Origin: Clostridiales bacterium UBA1740
GTDB taxonomy: Bacteria; Bacillota; Clostridia; Oscillospirales; CAG-272
Direction of reading: 5' to 3'
Length of the DNA: 9,496 nucleotides
Assembly (NCBI GenBank): GCA_002315715.1
Contig: DCHY01000001.1
Location: 31,172 to 40,667, forward strand
Positions 5,226-9,496 of this stretch are shown piece by piece (position 1 is the stretch's first letter; each line of letters opens with the position of its first letter). The notes below the pieces were generated by a model. That model made no database searches, was not told the DNA's origin, and was given only the letters and a program-made list of their open reading frames with translations. The position numbers were made by a program, and so were the translations under genes.

Positions 5226-8200
5226 TTACACCCGTGAAAGGTTATAGATTCCGGCAGGAGCGGTGAAAGTCATCATACCGCCTGCCTCTGAGACGGTGGC
5301 GGTCAGAACGGTGTTTCCGCCTTCATCTTTTAGGGAATATTCGCCGGCGCAAAGACCGCAAATGCAGTAGCGAAGCACTCCTTCGCCCTCACCCTTGACG
5401 GTGGCGGCGGAAATCTTTTCGACGTTCTTGTTGAAGAAGGCACAAACGGATAAATCGGGCAGCGACGCGCCGAGAATATCGTCGTTTGCATACATCTTGG
5501 CTTCGAGGAGACCTTGTTCTTCGTTCGTTTCGCGGTCGGTGACGTACATGACGTTGAGAAGTTTCGTTTCGTTCGCAGCGGTGCGGATTTCGACGCGTCC
5601 CCATCCGGCTTCCAGAGTCGGGATGTCTTCCTGCCATCTGCCGTCGGTTTGCGGATTGGACGTTCCGTACTTGCCTTCGAGTTTTTCGATGGAAATATCA
5701 CCGCTGTCCGAAAACGCTTGGTCAACGAGCACGCCGTCCGCTTGGTAAGTGCCCCAGACGTTTTCGACGTACACGCTGTTGATAATGGTCACGACGTTGC
5801 CGTCGACCGTGGGTTCTTCCATGGGTTGGAGAAGAAATGCGGTTTCCTTGACGAGGTTCGTTTTGACGTCATCCATGACGAAGAAGCAAAGCGGCACGTC
5901 GGTTTGGTTGCCGTCCTCGTTGTAGTTGTAAATCGCAAGCATATAGCGGCCGACCTCTTTGGCACCGGCGTTTTCGTAATCGGACGTAAGGTCGCCGGCG
6001 AGGAAAGCGTAAAGAGGCTTACCGTTTTCGTCGGAAATCACGTCTTCGCCGATGACGACACCGTTCTTCGGAGTCGTTTCAAAGGTATCTGGCGCACCGC
6101 TCGCGTTGTCTTGACCGTTGCCGCCGATGAGCAGGGCGTTGTGCGCTAGCGTAGCTTTGTTGTGTCTATGCACGGCACTGCCGAAAACGTCGTAGAAACC
6201 GGCGTCAATGGCAAGCATACCGTGATAATAGATTTGGAAAGAGCCGGCGTCGGCGTGCTCGTGACCGCCGGAATATCGCTCACCTATCTTCATATAGACC
6301 ATAGTGCCCTCGGTGCTCCAGGCGTTTCTCGTGATGAGAATGCCGGCGGGGGAGTCAAAATACTTGGAAAGCGGCAGCGTGCTCTTGCTCTTGCGCGCCA
6401 AGGTCGGGTCGTTATAAATCAAAAACTGGGTGCGCGTCAGAAAATTGTCGTTGTTGGTGAAGGTCGAAAAACTGTTCAAATAATGGTGGGCTTCATTCTT
6501 GAGCACGGCGTTTTTCGTGTAGCCCGTCGCATAGAAGAGGGTTCGCGCGTAATCGTTCATTAAATATTGCGGACGGCGCGCCGAAGAAATCGAGTTTCGC
6601 TCGTTGATGTCGTCACCGATATGCAAAAGCTGGCTGTCGGGACGGGTGTTGTACACAAATCCGAGCGCCACGGCTTCAATGCTGAAGTCGTAGAGGGCAA
6701 CGGGGGTGTCAGTACACTGCATCGTTTCATAGAACAGAGCCGAGTCTATTTCAAAGTTGAAGCGGTAAATGCCGTAGCTGTTTCCCTGTCCTTGGATTTC
6801 GCCTTGATAATACGCGTTGCGGTAAGGTACGTAGTCGGCGGTGATTCTGCCTGCCACGTAGTTGTAGTATTCGGGATATTCGTCGTAAACGGCGATGGAA
6901 AAGGCGAGCCAGTCGCGCAATAACTGCGCCTCGGCGCCGTGCCCGGAAAAAGGACCTTGCGCCGACGGGGTGATGTCGTTTTCACTTCCGATTTCGAGTT
7001 GCGTTGCCATTTTCGAGGTGACGGCGTTAATGATATTGGCTTTCATATCCTCCGTCAGAAGATCGTAGCACCAGTCGTACACTTCCGCCGCGATATACAT
7101 GACTTCGCCGGCGGTGCGGTATTTGAGAGAATAGGTGCCGACGTTGATGGTTTTGAGATAATTGAGAAGACCGTTGATGGCACGGTATCCGTATACCGTT
7201 GCGGCGTCACGGTCGTTGCCTTCCTCGTGCTCAAGCACGTAGCGGAAGGCGCATGCCTCGATGGTTTCCAGGGTGGAAGCAGAGTAATTGTTGCCGCCTT
7301 CATCCTTTTTGCCTTCTCCGAGCAAACCGAAATTGACGGATTTGGTTGAAGCCTGATTGGTCGTATTTACGAGGTCGCGGTAGGGCTGGTTGTTCTCACC
7401 GTATTGGTAGTATTTGAGCATGCGCGATCCGGACGCCAGTTCGCTGTTAAGTTCGGCAACACGCGAAGCGTTGAGACCGAGACGGGGGTGGGTATCGGCG
7501 GCGGGGTACGCCGTCGGAGTGGCTTTTACGTTTTGAGAAACGGTTTTTCTTTGTCCGTAATAGGTTTTGTAATTTTTAGCCGTCGCGGTGTCGTTTGCCG
7601 ACTTGCCCATGTTCTTTTCAATGGTGGTGATAAGCGATGCGATGTCCGCGGCGTTTTGTTGATACTCGGCCTCTTTGGTTTCCGCCTCCTTGACGTCAAG
7701 GGCGGCTTGCGATACGTTTTGCAGTTCGAAAGTGCCGTTGTCGACGATGAAACTATCCGCAAGCATGTAGGTTCTTTTGAGAGTTGCCAAGCATTTGCCG
7801 AGGGAAGTCGAACCGTCAAAGGCGGTCGCCGTCGTCGCATAGACGGCAAACTGTCCGTTACGGCAGGCAAAGCCCCAGGTGAGCCCCCCTTCCTCTGCGG
7901 CAAGGGCGTTGACCGCTTCGGCAAGTTCGATCGAGAGGGCGCGGTTTGTCATGCCGAGCAAAATTTCATATTTGGTTTCCGGAGTTTCACTGTCCAAAAA
8001 ATAGTTGGGTTCAAGACCGTAAACGTCCATCATCTCAGGGATGAATTTCGCCATCATCGAGGTGCCGGACGAGCCGTAAACGACGTAATAACAGGTGGAG
8101 ATTTCGTCCTCCGGCACGATGACGGCGTCGATTTCTTTCGCAGTCGGGGTATCGCCGCCTCCCGGATTGTTGCCGTTCGGGGTGTCACCGCCGCCGGAAT

Positions 8201-8291
8201 TGCCAAACGGCAGGTTGAGCGTACAGGAAGAAAGAAAAAGTGAAAATAGCAAAAAAAGTGCAATAAATGAAAACAAAAATCGGCTTTTCAT
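5226..8291 (-). CDS. Secreted heparinase II/III-like polysaccharide lyase lipoprotein
   Basis: A 1021-residue predicted surface lipoprotein. Residues 1-23 are a signal peptide with lipobox LSSC (C23), followed by a Gly/Pro/Asn linker (31-50) with GGGDTP twice. Residues about 55-190 form an N-terminal domain (EILLGMTNR at 109-117) that I have seen in other clostridial secreted enzymes but cannot name. HPRLGLN (268-274) starts an alpha-helical toroid, and about 640-760 is the heparinase II/III-like beta domain (GGHEHADAGSF, 675-685). Compared with Pedobacter heparinase II as I recall it (H202, E205, Y257, R261, H406; zinc at H408, D425, H464), the spacing gives H451, E454, Y506, R510, H677, H679 and D696 exactly. 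H717 (AHNALL) is the likely third zinc ligand. It would cleave uronic acid-containing glycans by beta-elimination, substrate unknown. The start at 8291 is set by AAGGAG (8298-8303); the in-frame ATG 14 codons upstream lacks a site. It is monocistronic, with no neighbouring transporter or sulfatase. Confidence 0.92.
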   Translation of the reverse strand: MKSRFLFSFIALFLLFSLFLSSCTLNLPFGNSGGGDTPNGNNPGGGDTPTAKEIDAVIVPEDEISTCYYVVYGSSGTSMMAKFIPEMMDVYGLEPNYFLDSETPETKYEILLGMTNRALSIELAEAVNALAAEEGGLTWGFACRNGQFAVYATTATAFDGSTSLGKCLATLKRTYMLADSFIVDNGTFELQNVSQAALDVKEAETKEAEYQQNAADIASLITTIEKNMGKSANDTATAKNYKTYYGQRKTVSQNVKATPTAYPAADTHPRLGLNASRVAELNSELASGSRMLKYYQYGENNQPYRDLVNTTNQASTKSVNFGLLGEGKKDEGGNNYSASTLETIEACAFRYVLEHEEGNDRDAATVYGYRAINGLLNYLKTINVGTYSLKYRTAGEVMYIAAEVYDWCYDLLTEDMKANIINAVTSKMATQLEIGSENDITPSAQGPFSGHGAEAQLLRDWLAFSIAVYDEYPEYYNYVAGRITADYVPYRNAYYQGEIQGQGNSYGIYRFNFEIDSALFYETMQCTDTPVALYDFSIEAVALGFVYNTRPDSQLLHIGDDINERNSISSARRPQYLMNDYARTLFYATGYTKNAVLKNEAHHYLNSFSTFTNNDNFLTRTQFLIYNDPTLARKSKSTLPLSKYFDSPAGILITRNAWSTEGTMVYMKIGERYSGGHEHADAGSFQIYYHGMLAIDAGFYDVFGSAVHRHNKATLAHNALLIGGNGQDNASGAPDTFETTPKNGVVIGEDVISDENGKPLYAFLAGDLTSDYENAGAKEVGRYMLAIYNYNEDGNQTDVPLCFFVMDDVKTNLVKETAFLLQPMEEPTVDGNVVTIINSVYVENVWGTYQADGVLVDQAFSDSGDISIEKLEGKYGTSNPQTDGRWQEDIPTLEAGWGRVEIRTAANETKLLNVMYVTDRETNEEQGLLEAKMYANDDILGASLPDLSVCAFFNKNVEKISAATVKGEGEGVLRYCICGLCAGEYSLKDEGGNTVLTATVSEAGGMMTFTAPAGIYNLSRV

Positions 8292-8323
8292 AAAATACTC
8301 CTTAAATATTGTTTGGTAATTTG

Positions 8324-8352
8324 ATTGTACCATGCGCGAAAAGAAAAGTCAA
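8324..8352 (-). promoter_or_regulatory. Promoter of the lyase lipoprotein gene
   Basis: On the minus strand TTGACT (8347-8352), a 17-bp spacer and TACAAT (8324-8329) with TGG directly upstream form a strong extended -10 promoter. It lies between the terminator of the DtxR-like gene and the lyase start, so the lyase is transcribed on its own with a leader of about 25 nt. Confidence 0.8.
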
Positions 8353-8370
8353 TAGTATCCAAGATTCTTA

Positions 8371-8408
8371 AAAGAAAAAGCAAAGCGCCCGTGAAAAACG
8401 GGCGCTTT
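8371..8408 (-). terminator. Terminator of the DtxR-family gene
   Basis: On the minus strand AAAGCGCCCG (8399-8408) pairs perfectly with CGGGCGCTTT (8382-8391) around a 7-nt loop, followed by GCTTTTTCTTT. It begins seven bases after the stop codon of the regulator and separates it from the lyase promoter. Confidence 0.88.
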
Positions 8409-8414
8409 ATCGTA

Positions 8415-8783
8415 TCAAGACTTTTGAAAAAAGGCTTTTTTGATGGCGTCAAAAGAGACGTCGCTGATGTCGTGTTCCATTTTGCAGGCGTCGGCTGTCG
8501 CCTGTTCTTTCGGCACGCCGAGGCGCTCCAGCGCCGCCGACAGCACCGTGTGGCGCTCGTAAATGCGCGCGGCAACCTCCAACCCGGCATCGGTGAGGGT
8601 GATATGCCCGTGGGCGTCCACGTCGATGAACTCCCCCTCTTTCAAAAGGCCGACGGCACGGCAGACACTCGGTTTTGAGAACCCGAGGCGCGTCGCCACG
8701 TCCACCGAGCGCACCGTCTCTTGCGACCGAGACAGCACGAGTATGGTTTCGAGATACATCTCGCCGGATTCCTGAATCGTCAT
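8415..8783 (-). CDS. DtxR-family metal-dependent repressor, short form
   Basis: A 122-residue DtxR/MntR-type regulator. These are dimers that bind operator DNA when loaded with Fe2+ or Mn2+ and repress metal uptake genes. The winged helix covers about 1-65 (VDVATRLGFSKPSVCRAV at 27-44; wing about 56-63, DAHGHITL), and the metal/dimer domain about 70-120. The ligands follow the DtxR primary site rather than MntR: M9 at the MntR Asp8 position, and C100-x-x-E103-H104 where MntR has Glu-x-x-Glu-His. H78 is kept, but the rest of the ancillary site looks lost. There is no SH3-like C-terminal domain. This suggests iron sensing, by inference. The start at 8783 follows AAAGGAAG (8792-8799); longer in-frame starts would overlap the upstream gene and lack conservation. 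No feoAB or other transporter is in the window, so its targets lie elsewhere. Confidence 0.92.
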   Translation of the reverse strand: MTIQESGEMYLETILVLSRSQETVRSVDVATRLGFSKPSVCRAVGLLKEGEFIDVDAHGHITLTDAGLEVAARIYERHTVLSAALERLGVPKEQATADACKMEHDISDVSFDAIKKAFFQKS

Positions 8784-8810
8784 GCCCGTCACTTCCTTTC
8801 TTTCCTTTCC

Positions 8811-8839
8811 AATATACAACAAAAGAAAGGTTTTGTCAA
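8811..8839 (-). promoter_or_regulatory. Promoter and candidate operator of the DtxR-family gene
   Basis: On the minus strand TTGACA (8834-8839), a 17-bp spacer and TATATT (8811-8816) form a near-consensus promoter. Within it is an 18-bp inverted repeat ACAAAA-N6-TTTTGT (8819-8836) overlapping the -35 and most of the spacer, placed as an autorepression operator would be. The -35 also overlaps the stop codon of the upstream gene (8836-8838). Confidence 0.65.
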
Positions 8840-9348
8840 GTTTCCTTTGGGCTTTCTCCATCGTCACACAGCGACGAAAACGCCGTCAGCGGCTTGACGA
8901 ATTTCGTGTCACCGAGGCAGGTGACGTCCCCGGCGATGACGCGATGGCGGTAAACCAGCACCGTCACCGACAAATCGGACAAACCCGCGGGGGGATTTTC
9001 GACCGCGTATGTATATCTTTCGACCTTCTTTTTGGTGTATTTCGATAGGTCAAGCCCTTGCTCTTTTTGCACCTCGTTGTAGCCGAGCATGACGCGGTCA
9101 AAGTTCTCCGGCATGGTAAAACTTTCGCCTTCGCCGTCGCCCGACACCTCGATGCCGAATTGCCGCAAAAACGCGGCGCGGTCATCCGCCGTCTTGACGC
9201 CGTGATAGCGATACTCCGGCACGCCGTCGCTCGCGGCGGCGACGGCTTCGGCTCCGCCGAACAGCACAAACCCGACCGCCAGCAACGAGAAAAGAAAAAT
9301 CACGGCAAAAAACTTCACGCGCGCCGCCCGCACCGACACAACAAACAT
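8836..9348 (-). CDS. Membrane-anchored DUF4830-family protein
   Basis: A 170-residue protein of unknown function. One hydrophobic helix (about 11-31) preceded by R7, R10 and K12 gives an inside N-terminus and an extracytoplasmic remainder. There is no lipobox; an Ala-rich stretch at 34-39 could allow signal-peptidase cleavage. Residues about 55-155 match what I recall of DUF4830: a FLRQFGIEV start (60-68), MPENFDRVMLGYNEVQKEQG in two parts (79-98), KKKVERYTY (106-114), LVYRHRVIAGDV (131-142). The start is set by GGGAGG (9355-9360) six bases upstream. The stop lies 52 bp from the DtxR-like start and inside its promoter, so read-through into that gene is possible; no terminator separates them. 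Function cannot be inferred; co-transcription is only suggested by spacing. Confidence 0.85.
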   Translation of the reverse strand: MFVVSVRAARVKFFAVIFLFSLLAVGFVLFGGAEAVAAASDGVPEYRYHGVKTADDRAAFLRQFGIEVSGDGEGESFTMPENFDRVMLGYNEVQKEQGLDLSKYTKKKVERYTYAVENPPAGLSDLSVTVLVYRHRVIAGDVTCLGDTKFVKPLTAFSSLCDDGESPKET

Positions 9349-9451
9349 AAAAAGCCTCCCACGGTTATTTGGTACAAGGTATGCAAAACCGCTTTGGAGT
9401 ATTCGGATAAAGGCCGCTTTTTATGAAAGCACGACGCTGTCTTATTTTGCG

Positions 9452-9496
9452 TTAACTCGCTTTGGTAACGAAATCCTTTTGCCACGAGTCACCGCA
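9452..9496 (-). other. Possible 3' end of a gene truncated by the window
   Basis: Read from the right edge on the minus strand, one frame is open for 14 codons (ending DSWQKDFVTKAS) before TAA. The residue mix looks protein-like but is too short to identify; it could equally be the translation of an intergenic repeat. The 103 bases between it and DUF4830 hold no clear terminator or promoter. Confidence 0.25.

Noticed and set aside
5066..5266. 66-codon plus-strand frame after the XRE gene
   Set aside because: It overlaps the XRE gene end, the hairpin cluster, the terminator and the lyase stop. It has no ribosome site and no similarity to a known family.
5514..8243. Series of plus-strand open frames within the lyase gene
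   Set aside because: All lie antisense to a single conserved CDS. Their Val/Arg/Gly-rich products reflect complement codon bias, and no ribosome sites or family motifs are seen.
9424..9456. Short plus-strand ATG frame (10 codons) near the right edge
   Set aside because: It is too short, has no ribosome site and lies antisense to the DUF4830 upstream region.

Overview
The window looks like chromosome from a Gram-positive, low-to-medium GC, spore-forming member of the Clostridia. It is probably an uncultured gut or anaerobic-digester lineage, though I cannot name the genus from sequence alone. The grounds are an intact Spo0A effector domain, sigma-A-like TTGACA/TATAAT promoters, strong AGGAGG-type ribosome sites, GC-hairpin/T-tract terminators, a lipobox lipoprotein and a DUF4830 protein (a family I know mainly from Firmicutes).

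Layout from left to right. A four-unit array of 23-bp hairpin repeats (2-85) lies just beyond the 3' end of spo0A (103-873, minus). A 358-bp gap with divergent promoters separates spo0A from a GTP-type phosphoenolpyruvate carboxykinase (1232-3019, plus). Two back-to-back terminators (3036-3067 and 3129-3158) separate it from a convergent class II Fic AMP-transferase-like gene (3158-4303, minus). The next 509 bp hold two unrelated tandem palindrome arrays: three units of 51 bp, the first lying over the fic promoter, and three units of 34 bp. They are followed by an AT-rich promoter region and a small XRE/Cro-type repressor (4813-5082, plus). A string of hairpins ending in a bidirectional terminator (5083-5179) precedes a 1021-residue heparinase II-like polysaccharide lyase lipoprotein (5226-8291, minus). 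That gene has its own promoter and lies downstream of a terminated DtxR-family metalloregulator (8415-8783, minus) and a membrane-anchored DUF4830 protein (8836-9348, minus). The last 150 bases hold the DUF4830 leader and possibly the tail of another minus-strand reading frame.

Functionally the window is a set of mostly single-gene units rather than one operon: sporulation control, gluconeogenesis/anaplerosis, a Fic/XRE signalling or toxin-like pair, surface polysaccharide degradation, and iron or manganese sensing. I see no phage structural genes, transposase, rRNA, tRNA or CRISPR array.

The most unusual content is non-coding. Three different tandem arrays of short inverted repeats, with exact periods of 23, 51 and 34 bp, occur in two intergenic regions. 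One of them is built around the -35 element of the fic promoter, which suggests an operator array. Among proteins, the Spo0A receiver has an altered acidic pocket, and the DtxR-like regulator combines a short SH3-less fold with a DtxR-type Met/Cys/Glu/His metal site.
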